A stretch of 64,000 bases of DNA from NCBI RefSeq assembly GCF_012910905.1, contig NZ_WTVN01000016.1, positions 33,817 to 97,816 on the forward strand, written 5' to 3'. Within the stretch, counting starts at the first letter, position 1; every line of letters starts with the position of its first letter. This document shows, one piece after another, positions 17,379-27,601 of the stretch. A program made the position numbers and the translations under genes. The notes under the pieces are model-generated. The model made no database searches. It was given only the letters and a program-made list of their open reading frames with translations, and was not told the DNA's origin. This stretch comes from Aromatoleum toluvorans. Its GTDB lineage: Bacteria > Pseudomonadota > Gammaproteobacteria > Burkholderiales > Rhodocyclaceae.

Positions 17379-18542
17379 ATGTCGTGGTTGCGCGCCTTTG
17401 TGCCGGCCCCGCATGCGGTGAGTCGCCGCGAGCGGATCGCGGGCGTGCTGGGGGCGCTGATCGGGTTGTCGGTGACCGAGTGGATCGGCCGGGCTGCGTT
17501 GGGGCAGGCGAATCCGTGGTTCATTGCGCCGATGGGCGCATCGGCCGTCCTGCTGTTTGCCGTGCCGTCGAGCCCGCTGGCCCAACCCTGGTCGATCATG
17601 GTCGGCAATGTACTGGCCGCCCTCGTGGGGGTGACGTGCGCGAAGCTCGTCGGGCATCCGGGCCTTGCCGGGGCGCTGGCCGTCGCGATCACGATCGGGG
17701 CGATGTTCCGGTTGCGCTGTCTTCATCCGCCCGGGGGCGCGGTCGCCCTGACCAGCGTGCTCGGCGGGCCGGCGGTGACGGATCTGGGGTATGGCTTTGC
17801 GTTGTGGCCGGTGGGGGTCGATTCATTGTGCCTGCTGGCGATCGCGCTGGCGTTCAATGCCGCGGCCGGGCGGCGGTATCCGCATCGGCACGTGGAGCAG
17901 GCGCATCCCCACGGTACGGCCGACCCGTTGCCGAGTGCGCGGGTGGGCGTAACGCCCGACGACCTGCAGGCGGTTCTTGAGGCTCGGGGAGAGTGGCTCG
18001 ACGTCAGCAACGACGACCTGGAGGAGATCATCGTCGCAGCGGAGGCACGCGCGTATCGACGCCGCATGGGGGAAATCCGGTGCGCCGACATCATGGCGGC
18101 CGATGTCGTCACGGTCTCGGCAGATGCGCCGATTGCGACGGCATGGGCGCTGCTCGCGCGACATCGGGTCAAGGCCTTGCCGGTGGTGTCTGCCGGCGGC
18201 AGGCTGGCGGGCATGGTGACGCTGCACGACTTTTTCGTTCAGGGCAATGGATCGCCGCGCGCACGTATTGCCGAATATCCCGGTGGGGACGTTGCCGTGC
18301 GTGAGCTGATGTCGCCGCGGGTGGTCACGGCGCGCCCGGAGCAGTCGATCGACGAACTGGTCGGCGTGTTCTCCGATGCGGGCCTGCATCATGTGCCGGT
18401 CGTCGGGGTGGGCGACCGGGTGATCGGCATGGTGACCCAGTCGGACCTCATTGCGGCTCTCGCGCGCATGCGGCTGGAGGAGCCGGCGGCCAACGGACCT
18501 GCGAAGCTCAGGGCGGTCGAGCAAGTGCGCATGTCCGCCTGA
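17379..18542 (+). CDS. HPP family membrane protein with two C-terminal CBS domains
   Basis: A 387-residue protein. Residues about 20-165 form the HPP domain: four to five membrane helices with the name-giving LHPPGGAVALT motif. After a linker rich in His/Arg, two CBS domains follow (about 250-305, starting CADIMAADVVTVSADAP, and about 320-375, starting RELMSPRVVTARPEQS), which usually bind adenine nucleotides and regulate the attached domain. HPP proteins in cyanobacteria and plastids have been linked to nitrite transport. The position next to nsrR fits a nitrogen-oxide role, but substrate is inference. The ribosome site is weak. Confidence 0.85.
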   Translation: MSWLRAFVPAPHAVSRRERIAGVLGALIGLSVTEWIGRAALGQANPWFIAPMGASAVLLFAVPSSPLAQPWSIMVGNVLAALVGVTCAKLVGHPGLAGALAVAITIGAMFRLRCLHPPGGAVALTSVLGGPAVTDLGYGFALWPVGVDSLCLLAIALAFNAAAGRRYPHRHVEQAHPHGTADPLPSARVGVTPDDLQAVLEARGEWLDVSNDDLEEIIVAAEARAYRRRMGEIRCADIMAADVVTVSADAPIATAWALLARHRVKALPVVSAGGRLAGMVTLHDFFVQGNGSPRARIAEYPGGDVAVRELMSPRVVTARPEQSIDELVGVFSDAGLHHVPVVGVGDRVIGMVTQSDLIAALARMRLEEPAANGPAKLRAVEQVRMSA

Positions 18543-18566
18543 CGCGGGGCGCGCCGATCTTCCGGA

Positions 18567-19814
18567 TCAGACCGTGAGCGCTTCCCGCGACGTGGCGGGC
18601 ACCAGTTTGCGCAGCCGCCATGCGGTGGAGAAGGCGAGGGCGATGCAGACGCCGAGTGCGGCGGTCACGCCGGCCCATCCGCGGGATTCCCACGCCAGAC
18701 CGGAGAGCGTGCCGATGACGCTCGCGCCGAGGTAGTAACTGCACAGGTAGATCGCGGTGGCGAGTGCGCGGCGCTCGCCGGCGCGGCGCCCGACCCAGCC
18801 GCTCGCCGTCGTGTGGGCGCCGAAATAGCCGAAGGTGAAGACCGCGACGCCGGCGACGATCGCCGGCAGATGGTCGACCGTCGTGACTGCGAGTCCGGTG
18901 CTGCTCACGAGGATCATCGTCCACAGGACCGCGCGGCGCCCGATGCGGTCGACGAGTCGTCCCGTCCAGGCGGACGACAGGGTGCCGACGAAGTAGAGCA
19001 GGAAGACGGCGCCGATCGCGCTCTGGCCCAGTCCGAAGGGCGCCGCGTGCAGGCGGAATCCGAGGTAGTTGTAGAGGCTGGTGAAGACGCCCATCAGCAG
19101 GAAGGCGGTTGCGAAGAGGCGACGCAGCCCGGCATCGGCGAACAGCGTGCGGGCGTCGGCGAGGATGCGCGCGGGGTGGATGTCGCGCGCGCGGAAGTGC
19201 TGCGAGGGCGGCAGGCAGCGCCAGAACACGATCGTTGCGACGAGGCCCAGCACGGCCAGGGTTGCGACGGCGATCCGCCATGAACTCCAGTCGGTGATGC
19301 AGGCGACGAGAAAGCGCCCGCTCATGCCGCCCAGCGCGTTGCCGGCGATGTAGAGGCCCATTGCCCGTCCCTGCGCGCGCGGGGAGATTTCCTCGCCCAG
19401 CCAGGCCATCGCCGACGCGGGCAGACCGGCGAGGACGGCGCCAAGCAGCATGCGCAGCACGAGCAACTGGTTGAAGTCGGCCGCAAGGGCGGTCGCGAAG
19501 GCGATGACCGTCGCGAGCGCGAGCGAGGTCTTCATCAAGGGCTGGCGTCCGTAGCGGTCGGACAGTACGCTGGCGGGCAGCAGCATCATCGCGAGGGCGG
19601 CGGTGCCGAGCGAGACGGCAAGGCTGGCAGTGGTGGGCGCGACGGCGAAATCGGACACGAGGCGCGGCAGGATCGGCTGGGGCGCGTAGAGGAGCGCGAA
19701 GGTCGCGAAGCCGCCGACGAACATGGCGAGGTTGGCGCGACGGAAGGCGGGTGTGTCGGCCTCGATGTGGGGCGAGGAGTCCCTGATGGCGGCGTCTGGC
19801 GCAGGGTCGGGCAT
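18567..19814 (-). CDS. MFS transporter, YnfM-like multidrug/aromatic efflux type
   Basis: A 415-residue major facilitator with twelve hydrophobic helices and the motif-A equivalent DRYGRQPLMK between helices 2 and 3 (repeated weakly as DRIGRRAVL). The closest general type is the YnfM/Bcr-like proton-driven exporter. It is divergent from a LysR regulator 120 bases away, a standard arrangement in which the regulator controls the transporter in response to its substrate. The substrate cannot be deduced. It converges with the HPP-CBS gene, with 24 bases between their stops. Confidence 0.9.
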   Translation of the reverse strand: MPDPAPDAAIRDSSPHIEADTPAFRRANLAMFVGGFATFALLYAPQPILPRLVSDFAVAPTTASLAVSLGTAALAMMLLPASVLSDRYGRQPLMKTSLALATVIAFATALAADFNQLLVLRMLLGAVLAGLPASAMAWLGEEISPRAQGRAMGLYIAGNALGGMSGRFLVACITDWSSWRIAVATLAVLGLVATIVFWRCLPPSQHFRARDIHPARILADARTLFADAGLRRLFATAFLLMGVFTSLYNYLGFRLHAAPFGLGQSAIGAVFLLYFVGTLSSAWTGRLVDRIGRRAVLWTMILVSSTGLAVTTVDHLPAIVAGVAVFTFGYFGAHTTASGWVGRRAGERRALATAIYLCSYYLGASVIGTLSGLAWESRGWAGVTAALGVCIALAFSTAWRLRKLVPATSREALTV

Positions 19815-19900
19815 TGTCGGGCGAATCTCCGGTCGGTCGCTGGCCGCGGTGCGGCACGTGACTGAATGCTAGGTTGCGCACGATGCATACGTCCAATATA

Positions 19901-19914
19901 TTTAATGCGATAAA
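19901..19914. promoter_or_regulatory. Possible LysR-type operator in the MFS/LysR divergent region
   Basis: TTTA-atgcga-TAAA is a short inverted repeat within an AT-rich patch 20 bases upstream of the LysR start. Dyads of this size embedding a T-N11/12-A pattern are usual for LysR regulators. The evidence is positional only. Confidence 0.35.
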
Positions 19915-19934
19915 CAAATCTGTAAAACAGATCA

Positions 19935-20834
19935 ATGGAGCTGCGCCACCTTCGCTATTTCCTTGCCGTTGCCGAGGAGCTCAATTTCACGCGCGCGGCG
20001 GCACGCCTGCACATCGGCCAGCCGCCGCTGTCGATGCAGATCCGCGACCTCGAGGACGAGATCGGCACGCCGCTCTTCGAGCGCAGCAAGCGGCGCGTGG
20101 CGCTGACCGAAGCGGGCAGGCGCTTCCTCGATCACGCGCGCGAGATCCTTTCGCGCTCGCAGGCTGCTGCCGAAGATGCGCGTCGTGCGGGGCGGGGCGA
20201 GCTCGGCGAGTTGCGCGTCGGCTTCACGTCCTCGCTGCCCTACACGACGACGCTGGCCGACGTCCTCTACACCTATCGTCGCGACTTTCCGCAGGTCGAT
20301 CTGCAGTTGCGCGAGATGTTCACGGGGGACCAGTTTGCGGCGCTGCTGCGCGGTGACATCGATGTCGGTCTCGTGCGCTATCGCGGACTGGTCGTGCCCC
20401 CGGGCGTCGTGACGCGGGAGATCGGGCGGGACGGGCTGCGCCTCGTCGTCAATTCCGCGCATCCGCTTGCGGCGCGGACGGAGGTGTCGCTCGCGGAGTT
20501 TCGCGACGAGGGGTTCATCGCCTATCCGCCCGACGTCGGGACCGGAATTCCGGCGATCGTCGGCGATCTGTGCCGTGGTGCAGGCTTCGAGCCCCGTATC
20601 GTGCAGCGGGCGCGCGAAGCGACGACGCAGATCGGCCTCGTCGCGTCGGGGCTCGGTGTCGCTGTGTTACCCGCGCCGCTCGAATGCGTACAACTGCCGC
20701 GCGTCCGCTACCTGGCGATCAGCGACGAGGACGCCTACCTGTCGCTCGCCGTGGCGCGTGCGGACCGGCCGCCCAGCCCGGTAATCGGCACCTTCCTCGA
20801 TGTGCTGGACAGGATTGCCGTTCCGCCGGTGTGA
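19935..20834 (+). CDS. LysR family transcriptional regulator
   Basis: A 299-residue protein with the N-terminal LysR winged helix (MELRHLRYFLAVAEELNFTRAAARLHI, recognition around QPPLSMQIRDLE) and a C-terminal periplasmic-binding-like effector domain starting about residue 90 (ELRVGFTSSLPYTT). It is divergent from the MFS exporter and is the likely activator of it. The N-terminus resembles BenM/CatM-type regulators of aromatic catabolism, but effector identity cannot be read. Confidence 0.92.
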   Translation: MELRHLRYFLAVAEELNFTRAAARLHIGQPPLSMQIRDLEDEIGTPLFERSKRRVALTEAGRRFLDHAREILSRSQAAAEDARRAGRGELGELRVGFTSSLPYTTTLADVLYTYRRDFPQVDLQLREMFTGDQFAALLRGDIDVGLVRYRGLVVPPGVVTREIGRDGLRLVVNSAHPLAARTEVSLAEFRDEGFIAYPPDVGTGIPAIVGDLCRGAGFEPRIVQRAREATTQIGLVASGLGVAVLPAPLECVQLPRVRYLAISDEDAYLSLAVARADRPPSPVIGTFLDVLDRIAVPPV

Positions 20835-20889
20835 ATGTCCCGCGGCCGGTTTGCCGGCGCCGGGGAATCCTGATAAAAGACGGCGACTG

Positions 20890-21555
20890 TTGCCCCGCCT
20901 GCCTGAAATCGTGCCGCACCTCGCTCCCGCCATCGTTTATGCGGACGACGCCATCGTCGTCGCCGACAAGCCGTCCGGCCTCCTGTCGCAGCCTGCGCGC
21001 GGCGAGGATCGGCAGGATTGCCTCGAACTGCGGGTGCAGGCGCGGTATCCCGATGCACTGCTCGTGCACCGGCTCGACATGGCGACCTCGGGCCTGATCC
21101 TGCTCGCGCGCGGACCGGAGATGCTGCGGCGGATGAATCACGCGTTCGCGCAGCGCACGGTCGGCAAACGTTATGTCGCCGCGGTTCATGGACTGGTCGC
21201 GGATGACCGCGGCGAAATCGACCTGCCGCTGGCCGCCGATCCGGACAACAACCCGCGACAAAGGGTCGACCATGAGCACGGGAGGCGTGCACTGACGCGG
21301 TATCGCGTCGTCGCACGCAGCGGCGAGGACGATGCCGCGATGTCGCGGGTCGAGCTGGAGCCGGTGACGGGGCGCACCCATCAGCTGCGGGTGCATCTGA
21401 TGTCGCTCGGCCACCCGATTCTTGGCGACGTCCTTTACGCGCCGCCGCACAGCGCGCAGCGCCACGCGCGCCTGCACCTGCACGCCGCGGCGATCGCCTT
21501 CATCCATCCGGAGCGGCGCGTTCCGCTGACGTTCGAGAGCGCCGTCCCGTTCTGA
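20890..21555 (+). CDS. RluA-type pseudouridine synthase
   Basis: A protein of about 221 residues with the catalytic HRLDMATSG motif (Asp converts uridine to pseudouridine), the opening VYADDAIVVADKPSGLLSQP, the GRTHQLRVHL motif and a C-terminal RLHLHAAAIAF segment. Length and lack of an S4 domain fit RluA, which modifies 23S rRNA and certain tRNAs. The start is uncertain: no ATG lies in the expected place, so I use TTG 20890; GTG 20911 is the alternative, and ATG 20800 would overlap the LysR gene by 35 bases and add unrelated residues. Confidence 0.85.
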   Translation: MPRLPEIVPHLAPAIVYADDAIVVADKPSGLLSQPARGEDRQDCLELRVQARYPDALLVHRLDMATSGLILLARGPEMLRRMNHAFAQRTVGKRYVAAVHGLVADDRGEIDLPLAADPDNNPRQRVDHEHGRRALTRYRVVARSGEDDAAMSRVELEPVTGRTHQLRVHLMSLGHPILGDVLYAPPHSAQRHARLHLHAAAIAFIHPERRVPLTFESAVPF

Positions 21556-21594
21556 GCGGCTGCGCCGGAGTCGACGAACTCCCGGCGCCGCGGC

Positions 21595-24022
<2,428 letters not shown>

Positions 24023-24030
<8 letters not shown>

Positions 24031-24181
24031 GGCTGTGTTCCTTGTCGCGCGGGCGACGCGCGGCGTAGATGGACGACGGCGAACTGCAGCAGCCGTACGG
24101 CTTCGCGGCGCGGTGGGCGCGCTCGTTCTCCGCCATCCACGCGCGCAGGCGCCGCAGCAGGGCTTTCACGGATTCGAGCAT
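24023..24181 (-). CDS. Small protein translationally coupled to the copper ATPase
   Basis: A 52-codon ORF with a clear GAGGA ribosome site about nine bases upstream. The product has a basic N-terminal helix ([20 protein letters not shown]), a central GCCSSPSS with adjacent cysteines and a C-terminus ending HSHD. Its stop lies eight bases inside the ATPase gene, so ribosomes finishing it can restart on the ATPase. Adjacent cysteines and histidines would suit metal binding or delivery, but this is inference. I do not recognise a named family. Confidence 0.65.
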
Positions 24182-24215
24182 GGCGCTTTTCCTCGTTCCG
24201 CACGTGGGCGATCGA

Positions 24216-24725
24216 TCACTTCGCGGGGGCCTTGCGTGCGGGGGCCGCCGTCCGCTCCATCATCATCTGCATCATGTCCATGCGCCGTTCCATCTGCTGC
24301 ATGCGCTGGGTCATGGCGTCGGGCGAGGCGCCGGATGCATCTCCGCCCATCATCCCGCCCATCATGCCCATGCCGCCTCCCATCATTCCCTTGCCGCCCA
24401 TCATGTGACAGCCCATCGACGAGCCGTCGCCGGCGGCGATCTGCTGTCCCAGCATCATGTTTTCGCGCATCGTCTGCATGTGGTCCATGAGCAGCTTCTG
24501 TCGTTCATCGGGGGTTTTCGCCGCCGCCAGGGCGTCGAGCTGCGACTGCATGGTGGCGGTGTTGTCGCGCATGCGCTGGATCGTCTTTTCAGGTGCCGGA
24601 GCGGGCGTGGCCGCGGCCGGTGCCGTCGCGGCGGGGGCCTGGTCGGGGTGGTGAGCGTCGTCGGCCCAGGCCGGCGATACGGCGGCGAGCGACATTGCGA
24701 GGGCGGTGATCAGCATCGGTTTCAT
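24216..24725 (-). CDS. Methionine-rich periplasmic protein, probable copper binder
   Basis: A 169-residue exported protein with a signal peptide (ending SPAWA), an Ala/Pro spacer, a helical segment (about 48-100) and a Met/Gly-rich stretch (about 103-135) with many MM pairs and one MGCHMM motif. Met clusters bind Cu(I) in the periplasm. The C-terminus is again Met-rich (RMDMMQMMMER). AGGAGA precedes the ATG, which overlaps the stop of the upstream methyltransferase-like gene (ATGA). Function is inferred from composition and operon context. Confidence 0.82.
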   Translation of the reverse strand: MKPMLITALAMSLAAVSPAWADDAHHPDQAPAATAPAAATPAPAPEKTIQRMRDNTATMQSQLDALAAAKTPDERQKLLMDHMQTMRENMMLGQQIAAGDGSSMGCHMMGGKGMMGGGMGMMGGMMGGDASGASPDAMTQRMQQMERRMDMMQMMMERTAAPARKAPAK

Positions 24726-25414
24726 GAGCGTTCTCCTGATGAGTGGTCGCCGCGGCCGTCGGCGATCGGGTCGGGGTGATGCCTTGTCCGAAGTGGGAAG
24801 AAGGCCGGGGTCTGTTGTGCGTACTGTTGCCATTCGGAGCCGAAGGTCGCAGCCGCCGTGCGCTCCTCGTCTCGGGCGAGACGGACGTAGGCGACGACGA
24901 GGACGGGGAACATCGCGAGCGTGATGACCGTCGGCCACTGCAGCAGAAAGCCGGCCATGATCACGACGAAAGCCGCGTACTGGGGGTGGCGCAGGTGTGC
25001 GTAGGGCCCGGTGGTGGCGAGCGTGCCGGCCGCCTGCGCCGCGTAGAGCACCTTCCAGGCCGAGGCCAGCAGCCAGAACCCGCCTGCAATCAGGATGTTG
25101 GAAACGATGTGGAACGGTCCGAAATGCGGATTGGCGCGCCAGCCGAACATCACTTCGAGCAGGTGGCCGGCATCGTGGGCGAGGAAGTCGACACCGGGAA
25201 AGCGCGTCGCGAGCCAGCCCGACAGGAGGTAGATGGTCAGCGGAAAGCCGTACATTTCGGCGAACAGCGCGACGATGAACGCCGAGAACATGCCGAGCGT
25301 GCGCCAGTCGCGCGACGAGCGCGGCTTGAAGAAGCTCGCGGCGAACACGATGAACACCGCCGAGTTGATGGCGACCAGCGACCAGAGGCCGTAAGCGGGG
25401 CTCGATTCGGTCAT
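24722..25414 (-). CDS. Isoprenylcysteine carboxyl methyltransferase (ICMT)-like integral membrane protein
   Basis: A 230-residue multispanning membrane protein with about six helices and the ICMT/NnrU-like C-terminal signature GPYAHLRHPQYAAFVVIMAGF, which forms the S-adenosylmethionine site in characterised members, followed by RDEERTAAATFGSEWQQY. Proteins of this type are frequent in metal-resistance clusters, with unknown substrate. Both its ends overlap neighbouring genes by ATGA, placing it in the middle of the copper operon. Confidence 0.8.
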   Translation of the reverse strand: MTESSPAYGLWSLVAINSAVFIVFAASFFKPRSSRDWRTLGMFSAFIVALFAEMYGFPLTIYLLSGWLATRFPGVDFLAHDAGHLLEVMFGWRANPHFGPFHIVSNILIAGGFWLLASAWKVLYAAQAAGTLATTGPYAHLRHPQYAAFVVIMAGFLLQWPTVITLAMFPVLVVAYVRLARDEERTAAATFGSEWQQYAQQTPAFFPLRTRHHPDPIADGRGDHSSGERS

Positions 25415-25692
25415 TGCGCACCTCCGTCCTTCGGGCGGTCGTGGTGAGCGCCATGGCTGCCGTGGCCGTGATGCATGAACAGGTGCATCAGCGGACAGGC
25501 CAGCAGGAACAGCCAGGGGAGGATGCCCAGCAGATGCGCGCGGTGTTCGAGGGCGAGCAGGACTGCGGCAATGGCGACGAAGGCGCCGAACACCCAGCGG
25601 ATGCGCCGCGTCTGCCTTGCCTCGCCGGAGGCGCTGGACACGGGAAGCTGTTTCGGGCTCATGGCGTCAATCCGAAGTTCCGATGAATTCAT
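25411..25692 (-). CDS. DUF2933 family small membrane protein
   Basis: A 93-residue protein with a single hydrophobic hairpin or helix pair (VFGAFVAIAAVLLALEH, then HLLGILPWLFLLACPLMHLFMHHG) ending in a His-rich tail (HGHGSHGAHH). The LLACPLMHLFMH segment is the DUF2933 hallmark, a family common in copper and silver clusters. GGAGG at 25699-25703 fits the second of two tandem ATG codons (25692) better than the first. It is the first gene of the leftward copper operon. Confidence 0.82.
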   Translation of the reverse strand: MNSSELRIDAMSPKQLPVSSASGEARQTRRIRWVFGAFVAIAAVLLALEHRAHLLGILPWLFLLACPLMHLFMHHGHGSHGAHHDRPKDGGAQ

Positions 25693-25730
25693 CATAGACC
25701 TCCGAGGGCGACGTCGCCCTGACGCGAACA

Positions 25731-25744
25731 TTACATTCCTGTCA
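25731..25744. promoter_or_regulatory. Candidate metal-response-regulator box upstream of the copper operon
   Basis: TTACA-ttcc-TGTCA is an imperfect inverted repeat resembling the boxes bound by CopR/CusR/CzcR-type response regulators. It lies 38 bases upstream of the DUF2933 start in the divergent region shared with the CopK-like gene. The matching regulator genes are not in this window. Confidence 0.4.
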
Positions 25745-25866
25745 GTTTCGGGCGCGAATTGCGCGCAACGTGTGCGATTCGACGGAGTGCTGCTTTCGTG
25801 GAGCGTGTGCAGAGAGATGTCCGCAAAATGACATTGCGCTTAATAAAAAGTAATTTCAGGGTCATG

Positions 25867-25879
25867 CTCCCGTCGGGAG
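25867..25879. repeat. Short perfect palindrome in the copK/copper-operon divergent region
   Basis: CTCCCG-T-CGGGAG, six-bp arms around one base, lies 72 bases upstream of the CopK-like start. It could be an operator or a 5' leader hairpin. Nothing further supports either. Confidence 0.3.
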
Positions 25880-25950
25880 TGGTCTCCTAGCATTCGATCA
25901 AGGTTGCCCGCTGCAGGGCGCCTGATCCAGTCACTGCAAGGAGAAACATC

Positions 25951-26346
25951 ATGAAAGCCACATCGATCCGCATCGTTTTCGCATCCATGCTGCTTGCCGG
26001 CTCGTTCGCGGCATCGGCGCATACGGATTACTCGGAGGCGGGATCGTCGCATTGGCTCGACGACGTCCAGGCGACGCCCGCCGCGCCGGCGACTCCTGCG
26101 GCGCGTGAGGTCCTGCGGGACAACTACGGCTCGACTGCACTCGAGAAATCCTACGACCTGAAGGATGGTTCGACCCTGCACGTCTTCAAGGACGGCAAAA
26201 TGGCCATGGAGGACAAGTACGGCCGCGCCTATTCGATGGAGCAGGGGCACAGGATGGTGACCGCCGATGGCCAGACGATTGCGATGCAAGGCAACGAGGT
26301 GTGGCGCCTCGACAGTCTGCTGCCGTCGAATTTCCGCGGGCGTTAA
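25951..26346 (+). CDS. copK: CopK-like periplasmic copper-binding protein with N-terminal extension
   Basis: A 131-residue exported protein. After the signal peptide (ending AASA) and an Ala/Pro-rich extension of about 45 residues, the C-terminal 70 residues match CopK of Cupriavidus metallidurans closely: YDLKDGSTLHVFKDGKMAME, then MEQGHRM, IAMQGNEVWRLD. The methionines that form the Cu(I) site of CopK are retained. AAGGAG sits nine bases before the ATG. It is divergent from the copper operon, so both probably respond to the same copper signal. The N-terminal extension is absent from classical CopK. Confidence 0.85.
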   Translation: MKATSIRIVFASMLLAGSFAASAHTDYSEAGSSHWLDDVQATPAAPATPAAREVLRDNYGSTALEKSYDLKDGSTLHVFKDGKMAMEDKYGRAYSMEQGHRMVTADGQTIAMQGNEVWRLDSLLPSNFRGR

Positions 26347-26396
26347 TCGGTATTTCTTGGAGGCGGCCGCGCTTGTGACCGCCGCCCCGCGCTCCC

Positions 26397-26420
26397 GGGA
26401 ACGGCGGCCACGCCGTTCCC
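26397..26420 (+). terminator. Hairpin after the CopK-like gene
   Basis: A perfect 10-bp stem GGGAACGGCG / CGCCGTTCCC with loop GCCA lies 51 bases beyond the stop and is followed by TCATTGCATTT. The T-run is poor, so termination strength is uncertain. Confidence 0.55.
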
Positions 26421-26586
26421 TCATTGCATTTCACGGTGATCGTGCCGCCAGCGGCCATGCATAAGCTCTGCAGAATTTCATCGTTCGCTTCCGTGATCCG
26501 CCCCCGTACATTTGAGCCGAAACGACGTGCTTGCAAGTCATGCGCGGCGCGTCGCGTTCACCGCCAATCCCACGCAGGAGCTCACC

Positions 26587-27414
26587 ATGACCAGTCCGGT
26601 TTCGCCGATCGCCGATCGCGTACGCGACTTCCTTTGCCGCCTGCCGCTCGAACGGCAAGCGGGACGGCAGTTGCCCCGCCTTGCCGATGGCAGCGTGGTC
26701 GGGGACTGGTTCGGCTGCGAGCTGTCGAGCGTGTTCCAGCCCATCGTCGAGCCGTCCTCCGGCGGGGTGGTGGGCCACGAGGCCCTCCTGCGCTGCCTGG
26801 GCAGCGGCCAGCGGGACCTGTCGCCCTGGGTGCTGTTTTCCGCGAACGCGGACGACGATCGCCTCGTTGCGCTGGACCGGCTTGCGCGGACCGTGCATGC
26901 GCTGAATTTCATCGCGTCCGCGGGCGACGACGGCCTGCTGTTCCTGAACGTGCATGGCCGCCTGCTGGCGGCGGTCGCGGGCGACCATGGTGCGGCTTTC
27001 CGCAAGGTGGTCGACGCGCTCGGTTTCGCACCCGAACGCATCGTCATCGAGGCGCCGGTGGTTGCGAGCCGGCAGGCCGACCTGTTGAGCTTCGTCCTGC
27101 GCAACTATCGCCACAACGGCTTCCGCGTGGCGGTCAATATCGAATCGGTGGCGCAATGGCAGGCGTTGTCGGGCAGCGTGCCGACCGATTTCATCAAGAT
27201 CGGCGCTTCCGTGCTGGCCGCGGAGGATGACGGTCCGGCTGCGCTCGAACGCCTGCGGACCCGGGCGGGATCCGCACGGGTGATCGTGACGCGGGTCGAG
27301 GAGAAGCCTGCAGTCGCCTGGCCGTCGGGCGCGCTTGCCCAGGGGCACGCCTACGGTGCGCCGGTCGCGCGCCCGGCGATGCGGCCGGGGCTATGCGTCG
27401 CGGGGGCCGGTTGA
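26587..27414 (+). CDS. Degenerate EAL-domain protein
   Basis: A 275-residue cytoplasmic protein whose body resembles an EAL (cyclic-di-GMP phosphodiesterase) barrel: FQPIVEPSSGGVVGHEALLR carries the EAL triad. However, the DDFG metal motif is replaced by VAVNIES, and FLNVHGR, VIEAPVV and DFIKIGAS are diverged. It probably binds rather than hydrolyses c-di-GMP, or acts by protein contacts, like YdiV-type proteins. AGGAG six bases before the ATG supports this start. No GGDEF or sensor domain is attached. Confidence 0.75.
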   Translation: MTSPVSPIADRVRDFLCRLPLERQAGRQLPRLADGSVVGDWFGCELSSVFQPIVEPSSGGVVGHEALLRCLGSGQRDLSPWVLFSANADDDRLVALDRLARTVHALNFIASAGDDGLLFLNVHGRLLAAVAGDHGAAFRKVVDALGFAPERIVIEAPVVASRQADLLSFVLRNYRHNGFRVAVNIESVAQWQALSGSVPTDFIKIGASVLAAEDDGPAALERLRTRAGSARVIVTRVEEKPAVAWPSGALAQGHAYGAPVARPAMRPGLCVAGAG

Positions 27415-27601
27415 GCGATCCGCCTGGCCGAATTCCCGGCGTCGCATCCGCGTTCGGCGGCGGAGATGTGAAAACGAAACGCGGGACATGCATACTTATA
27501 CGCTCGATCGACCTGATGGCCGATGACGAACGCGCGTCCGGGAGGGGCTCGGCGGTGTTCGACCTCAGCTCGGCCACGTTCCGGAAGGCAGCGCCGCAAG
27601 C

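Noticed and set aside
20800..20889. ATG 20800 as start of the pseudouridine synthase
   Set aside because: It overlaps the LysR gene by 35 bases and adds a Cys/Pro/Arg-rich N-terminus unlike RluA proteins.
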